From contig CAKSJU010000011.1 in NCBI GenBank assembly GCA_934463455.1, positions 1 through 32,346 on the forward strand: a DNA stretch of 32,346 bases, in the 5' to 3' direction. Position numbers and translations under genes: made by a program. The notes under the pieces were generated by a model that was not told the DNA's origin, searched no databases, and worked only from the letters and a program-made list of their open reading frames with translations. This document shows, one piece after another, positions 15,813 to 25,000 of the stretch. Each line of letters begins with the position of its first letter. Position 1 is the first letter of the stretch. Source of the DNA: an uncultured Clostridia bacterium (GTDB lineage: Bacteria; Bacillota; Clostridia; UBA1381).

Positions 15813-17480
15813 TTAAATTGCACTGAACAGGCTGAGCAGCGAATAAATCATTTTTGCAGCCTCTGCCCTTGTGGCGGTTCTCTTTGCCTCAAATCTGTTA
15901 TCTCCGCTTCCCGAAACAACGCCCTTGCATTTCAGAGTATAGACCGCAGTTTTTGCATAATCGGAAATATCGGCATCATCTCCGAACCGCTCGCCGTCCG
16001 CCTCCGGCTTAATTCCGAAATTGCGTTCTGCTGCCCGAAACAGAATAACCGCCATATCCTCACGCGTTATTGATTTTCCGACCCCGAAATTTTTTTCATC
16101 TATGCCGCTTATTATTCCGCACGAAAAAGCTGCCGAAATGCTTTCATAGTACCATGCTTTTTTGTCAACATCATCAAAATTCATTGTTTCCTCTTCGGAT
16201 TTTATGCCGAAAGCGCCGATTGTCATTTTAACAAATTCTTCGCGGCTGACATTATCCGAGGGAGAAAAAATTCTTTTGTCTTTGCCCGAAACAACCATTT
16301 TTTCGGCAAGCTTATTGATTGCGTCCTCTGCCCATTTAACTCCGCCCAAATCGTCAAAATAATTATTTTGTGCGTTTTCTTCGGTCTTTGTCTGATTTCC
16401 GCCCGGCATCAAAATCTTGCCCGTGTCGTCACTTTTTTTATTTCCGCCGCCTCCCGAGCCGCCTGTTGGCGTTCCTCCGCCGGCTGATGCTATTGCCTGT
16501 TTCAGCGCGGTTTTAAATTCATCGGCAGTTTTAAAATATTTTCCGTAAAGCTTTTTATTGACTTCGCTTTCAGTGCTTGCATAGCCTGTTAAATCTATGT
16601 TCAGTTTCTTAGCGTTTTCATTTAATATTGCGCTCATATTCGAGGCATACTTTTCCTGCTCGACCATGTTAAGAAACACGCTTTCATCAAAAATCGTTAT
16701 GTACTCTGCAAATGTACTTATGCTTCTGCCCGTCATTCTCCCGAATACTCCGTTTTTTTCTTTTTCGGAAAGCTTTGCATAAGCCCCAAAAAGCTGCGCC
16801 TTTGTTAAATCCGTTTTCTCTTCCGCAATTTTTCTTGCAGCATCTCCGCTTTCCGCCTCATTTGTGAGCCAAACTGCGCACAAAATTGTCAGCTTATCCT
16901 CAAATCCCGAAAAATTTTCATACGGACAATATTTTTTCAATTCCGCTGCTATCGCTTTTACCGCTGTCTCTTCTTTGACCCTGCCAAGCTCCGCGCGATT
17001 ATCATAAACCATGCTTTTGTATTCGTCTTTATTCATGATTTCAAGCAATGTCTCGGCTGTTGCCGCGCCGTTAATCTCATTTATAAAGCTTTCCTCAAGC
17101 GCTTTATCCGGAACAAACAAGCAGATGCTCCGCACATTTTCACTCTCAGGCTCTGCAACCGCCACCGCATAATACTTATTTTTTTCTTTCACATTATAAA
17201 CAAATAAATATTCTCCGCTGTCATTCACCACCGCCGTGTTTGCATAGGTCTTGTCCATATATATCGGTGTTTCCGAATTATTTTCAAGTGCAGCGTCTTC
17301 AAAATTCTTTTTTTCATCAAAGGAGCCCAGCACCTGAATCTGAACCTCCGAATTTGCATATTCCTTTCCCACGCTGCCGCTTATAACAATATTTCCGTCC
17401 GCATTTTTTGTTATAACCGCTGCCGAGGCATTTTGCGCAGCAAGCAAAAGAGAAACAAGAAGTATAATTTTTTTATTCAT
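15813..17480 (-). CDS. SLH-domain surface protein with glycine-rich linker
   Basis: The start at 17480 (MNKKIILLVSLLLAAQ) begins a clean signal peptide and overlaps the end of the upstream gene by 8 bp, with AAAGGATTG ahead of it. The protein has 555 aa. After the signal peptide come a beta-type domain (about 22-140) and a helical region (about 140-325). A Gly-rich linker (about 330-350, with GGSGGGG) leads into three C-terminal SLH repeats (about 370-555; YFDDLGGVKWAEDAI, FDDVDKKAWYYESI and ISDYAKTAVYTLKCKG). The layout is that of a cell-wall-attached spacer or scaffold with no recognisable catalytic site. The overlap suggests its translation is coupled to that of the cytoplasmic toroid protein. 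Confidence 0.8.
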   Translation of the reverse strand: MNKKIILLVSLLLAAQNASAAVITKNADGNIVISGSVGKEYANSEVQIQVLGSFDEKKNFEDAALENNSETPIYMDKTYANTAVVNDSGEYLFVYNVKEKNKYYAVAVAEPESENVRSICLFVPDKALEESFINEINGAATAETLLEIMNKDEYKSMVYDNRAELGRVKEETAVKAIAAELKKYCPYENFSGFEDKLTILCAVWLTNEAESGDAARKIAEEKTDLTKAQLFGAYAKLSEKEKNGVFGRMTGRSISTFAEYITIFDESVFLNMVEQEKYASNMSAILNENAKKLNIDLTGYASTESEVNKKLYGKYFKTADEFKTALKQAIASAGGGTPTGGSGGGGNKKSDDTGKILMPGGNQTKTEENAQNNYFDDLGGVKWAEDAINKLAEKMVVSGKDKRIFSPSDNVSREEFVKMTIGAFGIKSEEETMNFDDVDKKAWYYESISAAFSCGIISGIDEKNFGVGKSITREDMAVILFRAAERNFGIKPEADGERFGDDADISDYAKTAVYTLKCKGVVSGSGDNRFEAKRTATRAEAAKMIYSLLSLFSAI

Positions 17481-19236
17481 TTTCCGCAATCCTTTCTTTA
17501 AACATATTATTTTCTGCAATGCGCTCCAGCAGAACTCCGTCCTTATATTGTTTATCTTCATACATCATATTGATAAAAGGCATAACGTTTTTATGTGTGC
17601 ATACAGACAATTTTTTTCCGAAAACGCTGCGTTCGACATTTATAAATTCGCCGTTTTCCGAAAAATCCGTCTTTGCCGCGCACTCTTCAAAATCAAGCGT
17701 GAAGCACATATATGCCGAGTCTGTATTTTTTAAATTAATTTTCTTCCGCTCTCCGCCGTAAAGCACAACCTTATATATTATCTTGTTTTCCGTTCGGCTA
17801 AGCTTATATCTGATATTATTGCCCCCGAATTTTGCCGCAACAATATTTATGCACACATTCACGCCTGCAAAAGACAGCTTCAAAGCTCCGTCCGCTTCCT
17901 CCGTTGAAACCTTGCTCATATCGCCCTCCAGCTCAAAGCTCACGGCAAGCTCATTATATTCGGAATTAAGCGTGTTATCAAGCCCTATATGCGTGTCCCC
18001 CCTGTCGCACGAGAAATTGACCGCTCCGAGAACGGAGGATTTTTCCTGCACGCAGTGAAGCTGCGCCGAAGAAAAATCATAATCATCATGCAGGCAGCGT
18101 ATTCTGAAACAATAGGGCTTTCCGTCATTTTTTATATATGCCATAAGCGGTCTGCGCTGATTCCAAAGCTCCTCACGATTATATGTGCCCAAGGAAAATT
18201 CATCACAATGATATGTGCTTGCAACCTGAGAAAAAGCAAAGAACGGATAATTAAATCCGCGCATAATCAGCTTTTCGGCCGACTGCGGCTTCAGGCTGCC
18301 TTTGAAATATCCGCGCAAATCGGGAGGACAAAAAGCTTTTGTCCAAAAGGTTTCGATTGTTGCCATTTTTTCGCACTCAAACTCAACCTCACCCTCACAC
18401 GCAAGCTCTATGCCATACAAAAGCGAGTTTTCCAAAAAGTCCGAATAGGCTCTGGACTGCGGCGCCGAAATCCGGAGCATATCGGCTCTGAAATGCTCCG
18501 CAATCATCTTCCACTCAAGCCGATTTATTTTTTTCGCATATCCGCGCGCCTCTTTATTTTTAACAAATTTAAGAAAGGTTGCAACATCTTTTATCACAAG
18601 TGGAGTGTAGCAAGGGCTGTTATATTCAAAAACACCGCCGTTATTCGTTTCAAAAGCCAAAAAACGCTTTAATTTATCCAAACCGTAGTCGAAAAAACGC
18701 TGCTCCCCCAAAAGCTCGCCCGTCGCTATCGTCACAAGCGAATCGGTGAATGCAACATTTGTGTACTGCACGCCTTCATCGCGCCGCAATATGCTTTCAC
18801 ACGCATAGCGGCACGCATATCCTATATCGGGGATTAAATCCTTTCGGAGTTTATTTTTATGCACAAACAAAATTTCAAGCAAAAGCTTGCCCATAAAATC
18901 CGCCCAGTTTCTGTCGGGTGCGTCCATTTGAGAAAGCGGCTCCTCCTCATAATATGACCACAAGCCGAAGGTGGAGCTTTTTTCATCTTTATCCTGGAGC
19001 TTTAATATTATTTCAATAATTTTTTCCGCCGTTTTATATTCTTCTTCGTTATCTCCGTATAAAAGTGCCACGGCATATGATAAGCTTTCTCTCAGCTGAT
19101 GCGCCGTCTTCCCTGCAAGCTTTGTGTGGTATGCATCATCGCGGACATGCTCTGTCATTAACATTTTTTCTTTATCAAAATTTTCCGAAGCCTTTTTTAA
19201 TGCCCTCCTATGTATTATTAATTCTTCTGTTTTCAT
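17473..19236 (-). CDS. Cytoplasmic alpha/alpha-toroid-like protein, DUF2264/heparinase-like, probable carbohydrate enzyme
   Basis: The start at 19236 has AAAGGG 7 nt upstream; the frame is open to 19359, but that extension overlaps the promoter. The protein has 587 aa. MKTEELIIHRR shows no signal peptide, unlike the later operon products. The sequence is helical for about 350 residues and then beta-rich, like polysaccharide lyases and glycosidases with an alpha/alpha toroid plus beta-sandwich. Conserved-looking motifs are FGLWSYYEEEPL (90-101), NWADF (110-114), FEYNSPCY (203-210), SRAYSDF (261-267), SLGTYNREELW with RRP (about 345-358) and DFSSAQLHC. Family naming (DUF2264-like) is tentative and no reaction is proven. 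The divergent regulator is a full-length homologue. As first gene of the operon it probably acts on an imported glycan fragment. Confidence 0.65.
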   Translation of the reverse strand: MKTEELIIHRRALKKASENFDKEKMLMTEHVRDDAYHTKLAGKTAHQLRESLSYAVALLYGDNEEEYKTAEKIIEIILKLQDKDEKSSTFGLWSYYEEEPLSQMDAPDRNWADFMGKLLLEILFVHKNKLRKDLIPDIGYACRYACESILRRDEGVQYTNVAFTDSLVTIATGELLGEQRFFDYGLDKLKRFLAFETNNGGVFEYNSPCYTPLVIKDVATFLKFVKNKEARGYAKKINRLEWKMIAEHFRADMLRISAPQSRAYSDFLENSLLYGIELACEGEVEFECEKMATIETFWTKAFCPPDLRGYFKGSLKPQSAEKLIMRGFNYPFFAFSQVASTYHCDEFSLGTYNREELWNQRRPLMAYIKNDGKPYCFRIRCLHDDYDFSSAQLHCVQEKSSVLGAVNFSCDRGDTHIGLDNTLNSEYNELAVSFELEGDMSKVSTEEADGALKLSFAGVNVCINIVAAKFGGNNIRYKLSRTENKIIYKVVLYGGERKKINLKNTDSAYMCFTLDFEECAAKTDFSENGEFINVERSVFGKKLSVCTHKNVMPFINMMYEDKQYKDGVLLERIAENNMFKERIAENE

Positions 19237-19282
19237 ATTTCTGCCCTTTCTGTAAAACAATACAATTTCTTTTTCCAATACC

Positions 19283-19311
19283 AGTATATTACACCATGAT
19301 TTGATTTTCAA
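19283..19311 (-). promoter_or_regulatory. Promoter of the six-gene surface operon
   Basis: On the minus strand a -35 box TTGAAA (19311-19306), exactly 17 bp of spacing and a -10 box TATACT (19288-19283) make a good sigma-A-type promoter. It lies about 47 bp upstream of the start at 19236. The first of three direct repeats (19314-19330) abuts the -35 box on its upstream side, a usual place for an AraC-family activator. Confidence 0.7.
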
Positions 19312-19313
19312 GA

Positions 19314-19367
19314 TGCAATTTTTGCCTTTTTTGCAGTTTTTGTCCTTTTGATATTGCAATTTTTATG
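19314..19367 (+). promoter_or_regulatory. Three direct repeats, probable operator sites of the AraC-type regulator
   Basis: The repeats are TGCAATTTTTGCCTTTT (19314-19330), TGCAGTTTTTGTCCTTTT (19332-19349) and a shorter TGCAATTTTTATG (19355-19367). Starts are 18 and 23 bp apart, close to two helical turns. The first touches the operon -35 box and the third covers the regulator's own -35 box. This suggests activation of the operon and autoregulation. The region is A/T-rich, so part of the similarity could be chance. Confidence 0.5.
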
Positions 19368-19382
19368 TTAAAGCGTTATAAT
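19354..19382 (+). promoter_or_regulatory. Promoter of the AraC-type regulator gene
   Basis: TTGCAA (19354-19359), 17 bp and a perfect TATAAT (19377-19382) lie 44 bp upstream of the start codon. An ideal ribosome site AAAGGAGG (19411-19418) sits 8 nt before the ATG. The -35 box overlaps the third direct repeat. Confidence 0.7.
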
Positions 19383-19426
19383 GTATATAACAAACACAGG
19401 GTACAAGGAGAAAGGAGGCTCTTCAA

Positions 19427-21931
19427 ATGGATAAAGACAACATGCAAAAAATGCTTCAGCACCTAAATTTATATTACGATGCCGAAAAAAAGATGATAAA
19501 GCCAAAATTTGCTCTTTCCGAGAATTACATAAATCTGCACTCCTCTTTTACAGAAGAAAAAGAGGATGTTCATTCAATTAATTACTCGGTTAAATACGCA
19601 TATCTTCTGCTGAAAATAAACAAAAAATTCTCCGATAAGGTAAATGATATTCTGGAGACCGTTCTTTCTCTTCAGCAGAACAATCCGTTTAAAAGCTGGT
19701 ATGGATTATGGCCATATTATTTGGAGGAGCCGCTCGATATTATGCCTTATCCTGATTTTAACCAAGCCGTGTACATTCCCGTGACTCTTCTGCAAATATA
19801 TAATGAGTTTAAAAACATTATCCCGAACAATATAAAGAAAAAAATCGAACAGGCATGCTGCGCCGCCGCAATATTTATAGTGAACAGAAACACGGAGCTG
19901 CAATATTCGCACATCGTCACAATTGAATGTTACGTTTGCGCACTTTGCGGCGAATATTTTTTGCGCCCGGAATTTGAAAACTACGGCATGCAGAAAATAG
20001 AAAAATTTATGTACTTTGTTTTTTCAAACGGTGATTTTTTTGAATTTAACTCACCCACAATGTCACTTTTAATGGCTGCATCTTTAAACGAAATTCTGCA
20101 AAAAGTGAATAACGTGCGTATTCTGAACGCTGCACGGCGGCTTAATAAATTTTTATGGAATGGGCTTGCAAGCCACTATCATTATGCAACAGGGCAGTTT
20201 GCCGGTCCTTTTGCACGCTCATATCGCGATTTTCTTCAGGAAAAGGAGCAATTAATGCTAAGCAGCGCACTGCATAATAAAATAAATGCTTTAAATATCA
20301 GTAAATTTCTCCCGTTATTCTTCGACTGCCCCCTTTACGACGGCAGCTGCCCTCCGCAATTTTATCCTTTCTTTTCGGGCGAAAAAAAGGTGGAATATTC
20401 TCAGCGGCTTATATCCCACGGCGCGGCATATCCGTACTTTGCATGCGCACAGATAGCAACAACATATATGCGCCCGAAATATTCTCTCGGCTCTTTCAAC
20501 AGAGAAGAGTTCTGGGAGGAGCGCCGCCCGATTATTGCACACTTCGGAACACGGGATAATCTTTACAGCATGAGAGTCCGCTGCCTTTTGAACACATATG
20601 ACTTTTCTTCCGCACAGCTGCATTGTATTCAGGTTAAAAATTCCATACTGGGGCATATCTGCTTTTCAACCAACCGCGGCATAATGCATATGGATTTTGA
20701 TAAATTCGACAGCCGCGCAATGCCGATGTCCGATTTCCGCGTCCGCTTCGAGATAAACGGAAATTCGGCAAATCTTAATATAACCCAGAAGGGCAATGAA
20801 ATAATTGTAAAATATGAAGACATTCTTTTCAGCTTTAACTACGGATTTTTTAAATTTGGCGAATTACAGCCGCATATAGAATTTTCAAAAGCAGATGATA
20901 AAACAACATTTGACCTTGTTTTTTACAGCGGAGAGGAGAAAAAAATAAATTTTGAAAAAATAAACTGCGCAATATGCCAATTTGCTCTGCACATCTCTGA
21001 AAACGGGCATATATTCGCCCCTGCCAAAAACAAATTAACCGATGATTATTTAGTTTCCGAGCAGAAAAACGGAAGCTTTGACATTTTGCTTAAGACCCCC
21101 GTTAAGCCGGACAACTGGAAATTTCTGATGCTTTGCGATGACCAGAAAATCAACGGAGTGAAATTTGAAAATTTTGCACGCAATGCCGAGGAATTTGCTC
21201 TGCAATATGAGTTTATTGCAAACTCAGACTCGGAGGTTCCGATTGCTGCGTCCTCCGACGGCAACAACCCGATTGACGATATTCTGACGAAAATTGAGCT
21301 TCTTTCAAGCCTTAAATTCGAAGAAATGCAGCCAGAGTGTGAAAACATTTTTAAAATTGCAAAAGAAAGCAATATATCCACAGAGATTGTGAAGCGTTTT
21401 GCCGTCCGCATGCTGACAAACATTTTTGAGGCTGCAAAATACTACAGTCTTATGATGGAAAAATCAATAAAATATGAATATTCAAATATATACATCAGCC
21501 TCAGCCAAAGCAATTCAATTGAAGCTGTTGAAAAAATAATAAATTCGGTTTTAAGCAATCTGCAAATCGATTATCGGCTTTATTCCGAAAATGAAAAGAA
21601 AAAAAATTTTGTCGACACAATAACTGAGATAATAAAGCATCAATATTCCGACCCGTCCTTTTCGCTTACCTATCTTGCTGAAAAAACAAGCTTAAGCGAA
21701 GCATATATAAGCAAGGCATTTCACAAGCGCACAGGAATAAGCTATCTGCAATATCTCACCAGAATACGAATGGAGCATGCAAAAAAAATGCTGGACAGCG
21801 GCGAAACAAATGCAAATAAAATAGCCGAAAATGTCGGCTATGAAAACATGAGCAGCTTTTTAAGAGCCTTTAAAAAATACACCGGGCTGACAGTGAGCAT
21901 GTATACTAAAAAAATCAATTCGGTAAAATAG
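19427..21931 (+). CDS. AraC-family transcription regulator whose sensor region is a full-length homologue of the adjacent toroid protein
   Basis: The protein has 834 aa. Residues about 1-540 align along their whole length with the product of 17473-19236. Shared signatures include GLWxYYxEEPL (93-103), FExNSP (205-210), RSYRDF (264-269), YSLGSFNREEFW with RRP (about 350-365), YDFSSAQLHC and GEEKKINF. Residues about 540-725 are a helical linker like the one before the HTH in YesN-type regulators. Residues about 730-830 are a two-HTH AraC/XylS domain (SLTYLAEKTSLSEAYISKAFHKRTG, then KIAENVGYENMSSFLRAFKKYTGLT). There is no signal peptide or membrane segment. Compared with the enzyme-like neighbour, NWAD becomes NQAV (112-115) and NSPCY becomes NSPTM (208-212), hinting at a ligand-binding pseudoenzyme. 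Likely role: cytoplasmic sensor of a glycan intermediate that controls the divergent operon and itself. Confidence 0.85.
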   Translation: MDKDNMQKMLQHLNLYYDAEKKMIKPKFALSENYINLHSSFTEEKEDVHSINYSVKYAYLLLKINKKFSDKVNDILETVLSLQQNNPFKSWYGLWPYYLEEPLDIMPYPDFNQAVYIPVTLLQIYNEFKNIIPNNIKKKIEQACCAAAIFIVNRNTELQYSHIVTIECYVCALCGEYFLRPEFENYGMQKIEKFMYFVFSNGDFFEFNSPTMSLLMAASLNEILQKVNNVRILNAARRLNKFLWNGLASHYHYATGQFAGPFARSYRDFLQEKEQLMLSSALHNKINALNISKFLPLFFDCPLYDGSCPPQFYPFFSGEKKVEYSQRLISHGAAYPYFACAQIATTYMRPKYSLGSFNREEFWEERRPIIAHFGTRDNLYSMRVRCLLNTYDFSSAQLHCIQVKNSILGHICFSTNRGIMHMDFDKFDSRAMPMSDFRVRFEINGNSANLNITQKGNEIIVKYEDILFSFNYGFFKFGELQPHIEFSKADDKTTFDLVFYSGEEKKINFEKINCAICQFALHISENGHIFAPAKNKLTDDYLVSEQKNGSFDILLKTPVKPDNWKFLMLCDDQKINGVKFENFARNAEEFALQYEFIANSDSEVPIAASSDGNNPIDDILTKIELLSSLKFEEMQPECENIFKIAKESNISTEIVKRFAVRMLTNIFEAAKYYSLMMEKSIKYEYSNIYISLSQSNSIEAVEKIINSVLSNLQIDYRLYSENEKKKNFVDTITEIIKHQYSDPSFSLTYLAEKTSLSEAYISKAFHKRTGISYLQYLTRIRMEHAKKMLDSGETNANKIAENVGYENMSSFLRAFKKYTGLTVSMYTKKINSVK

Positions 21932-21940
21932 CTGTTGGCA

Positions 21941-21986
21941 GCAAAGGCTGTTTAAAAAGTCGATTAACTTTTTAAACAGCCTTTGC
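21941..21986 (+). terminator. Bidirectional terminator between convergent genes
   Basis: A perfect 20-bp stem (arms 21941-21960 and 21967-21986) with a 6-nt loop CGATTA lies 9 bp after the regulator's stop and 28 bp after the stop of the convergent gene. The tail TTCTTC is only moderately T-rich. The position fits a shared terminator; the unusually long perfect stem could also be a small mobile repeat. Confidence 0.7.
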
Positions 21987-22014
21987 TTCTTCATGGAGAT
22001 GTTAAAAAACCCCC

Positions 22015-25000
22015 TTATTTTAAGCTAAATTGCAAGCTCTCATGCCACAATTCCAACCTTTCTGATATATCATTTAAGACCTCATCGTCTGCCATAACAA
22101 AAATTTCGTGCGAGGTATCATTAAAACTCAGCCTTGCGACCCCGTCTTTATCCGTCGTTACTGTGCCTTTTAATCCGGACGGAATTTGAATATATGAATA
22201 CTCCTTATTCGGAGAAAGCTTTACATCTGCCGCCGTCACGCTGTCTTTCAATTCATACGGAACCATGCTTATGCCATTTTTCTCAGCCATAAATCGCCCG
22301 TGTGAATTTTGTATTCCGACTGCAATAATTCCGTCGTTTTCATAAATTCTGACAGATACTCCCATATCCTTTTCCACCTTTACGGCATATGCCTCGGTTG
22401 AGGAATATTCTTCGGTGAGCTCTCCGCCGTCCGAAACATTTTTATACATGGGAAATATGCCATTTTGCGATAATACCCAATTATAAACCGCCTCGGAAAA
22501 CGCATAATTATCTTTGCTGGCAGCGTCAAAAAGCATTATATATAAATTCCCGTTTCCCGCTTTTCGCCTTACAAGCAAAGGGTATTTGCTGCTTAAAAAA
22601 TTAATGGTCAAAACCGCCTCATCGCCGCTTTTGGGTGAATATAAGCTGCCACTCAGTGCATATCGGCCGCTTTAAACAAATTTTCCCGACGCATCTTTTA
22701 TTAATCCGCCCTTTAAATCTGCCGCGACTGTTTCAAAATCAAAATCGGGATTTTTCTCCGTAAAGCTTTCAAGTTTCATATTCGCCGTAACGGTTTTTTC
22801 GATTCTGCCTACCGACATAATAACATTTTTAACCGCTCCGCTTTTGTTCAGATTTAAAAGCTTTTCAAAATATGCCTGAGTTGCGACTTTCGGAGCATAC
22901 ACAACAGTTTTGGGCAATTCTAAATCCGATATTCCCTCCTGCGAAATCCCGTCAAAATTATATCCCATTTTAGATAAAAGGAAATCCTGATTATCGTCAA
23001 AATCAAGCCTTGACGACCACGGCTTATATTCGGAGGAATAGCTCCATTGCTTCAGATGCACCCTTGAGCTTATGCATGCAAAATCGGATTTTCTTTTTTT
23101 AAGATCAAGCGATTTGCCGAGGTCAAACCCCATTGCATAAGATAATATCGACTCATCGCGCGTGCGCATCGCCGGAATATTACTTATAAAATCAAGCCTG
23201 TTCGGATAAAGAAAATCCGCCTCCAAATGCTCAACCGTTCCTAAAAGTCCAAGCTCGGCAGCCGAGGCATATGCGATTTCGGGTTCATAATACGCTCCTG
23301 CGTTTCCTCCTCCGCCTGCCTCCATAACGCCGCCTGCGTTGATTGCGTTCTCCTTTGCATTTTTTATCAGATAATCGCGTCGATAATATGCACCGTCCAA
23401 AAAGTCGGTATCCCCGAAAAACTCTTCATCGGTGAAATACATGTTATTCAGACGATTTAAGAAAAGCAAATCCACCCCGTTCGGGAAAAACTCCGCATTT
23501 ACCATAATCTGCGGCTTAATTCCGTTTTCAGCGGCTCTGTCTCCTATAAACTGCATGAACTTCAAAAGCTCGTAATGGCAAAGCATATCCATAATCGCAT
23601 AATCATAATCTGTGCTTATTCCAAGCCTTGTTCGCCTTTGCCACTCTTCAAAGTCAATAGGCTGATATTCCTCCCATGAGTTAAATCCGAAATTTTGCGG
23701 CTGAAGTGCCTCTCCCCCGGTGTAATATGAAAAATAATCCCAAAATCCGAATTTTTCTCCGTTTATCTTTAATCCGTCGTCTGTTCCGCACAAATCCTCC
23801 GAAAATGCCTTCACGGTCTGATTATTATATCCCGCTTTTCCATAGGCTCCCCAATCCCAAACGCAGTCTGCATATCCGAAAGAGGAATATCCGCTTTTTG
23901 CGGCAGACTTTATAACTCTTCCGAACATCTCGCGCACCGCGCTGTGAGGCAGCGCAAAGGCATGTCCCGTCCCGGAAAGCTTCTGATTGTCTTCGGAATT
24001 CATGGGAATGTGCCTGTAGCTGTATTCCCACGCGTCGTTTTCCTCAATATAGTCGGCATAATCGGTTCCGAAATTCTGAATCATCACCGGAATATTATTT
24101 TCCCTGAAAAAATCGGAATTGGAGTTTTCTTCGGGATACCCCTGAAAGCTGACTATTCCCATATTCGGAATATATTTTTTTAAGTACAAAATTGTGTCTT
24201 GCATGACGGCGGAATCCGAAACACTGCTCATTCCGACCCACACATTCACATTTTCCGCCGCCGCTCCGTTTTCTTTTTCGTAAACCGGAGGCTTTGAGCG
24301 CTTATCCTTTTCATAATCCTCATATATAACATTTCCGCTTTCCTCAGTCTCGTATATATTATAGTCAATAACCCATCTGTCGGCATATCCGTCATTTTTG
24401 GGGTCAAGTGCCAGCATAATTTTGTCTCCGCCCTCAGCATAAATAATGCTGCTGTAGTTGTCTCACATCGGGCTTGTTGTGCTCACTCCCCCGTCAATGC
24501 ATTTAAAAATGCGCACATCATCGGTTCTGCCTTTCGGAAGAAAAGAAAAATTGAAATATCCCCCGTCTCCGCCTATTACGTCCAGGCCGACATTTTTATA
24601 TTTAAAATCTATCTTCCAATTTCCCGAATATGGAATTGTGAAACAAATTACCATGCTTCCCTGATTATTGGTGACATATTTGCTCCCCGATGTATCCGAT
24701 TCACTTCTAACGCACGGATAACCCTCAAACTTGCTTATCCATTGAAGAGACGGCAAGCCGGCATCCCCCTTAACGGCTCCGTCAGAGCCAAAATACAGAG
24801 CAGTGTATTTCGAAAAATCAGTTTGGTCTGTCGATTTTTTATAAAAGCTCCAACTTCCCTCTTTCCCCTTCTTTATATCCTTAAGGCGATAGCACGGAAG
24901 CTCACGCTTTTGGGTTTCTTTTACAGGCTTCATGCTCTCCCACAAAAATTGTTTCACTATATCTCCCGGCTGAACAGCGGCTGTTATCGTCTCTTTGCTC

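Noticed and set aside
15788..15823. Upstream start at 15823 for the SLH protein
   Set aside because: The start at 15790 has a strong ribosome site and puts the signal peptide at the N-terminus; the upstream start would overlap the preceding gene and add a charged stretch before the signal.
21941..21986. End of an insertion sequence or a small transposable repeat
   Set aside because: The perfect 20-bp stem is suggestive, but it sits exactly between two convergent stops and no second copy was seen, so a terminator is the simpler reading.
22015..24417. Two separate genes (22672-24417 and 22015-22611)
   Set aside because: Both lie in the same frame as 24463-26169, start in the middle of homology to the paralogue, and lack signal peptides and ribosome sites. 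They are segments of one broken gene.
24463..24465. TGA read as Trp, Gly or selenocysteine in the large broken gene
   Set aside because: TGA ends the intact neighbour at 26183, no other gene has an internal TGA, and the same gene also has an internal TAA, which such recoding would not explain.
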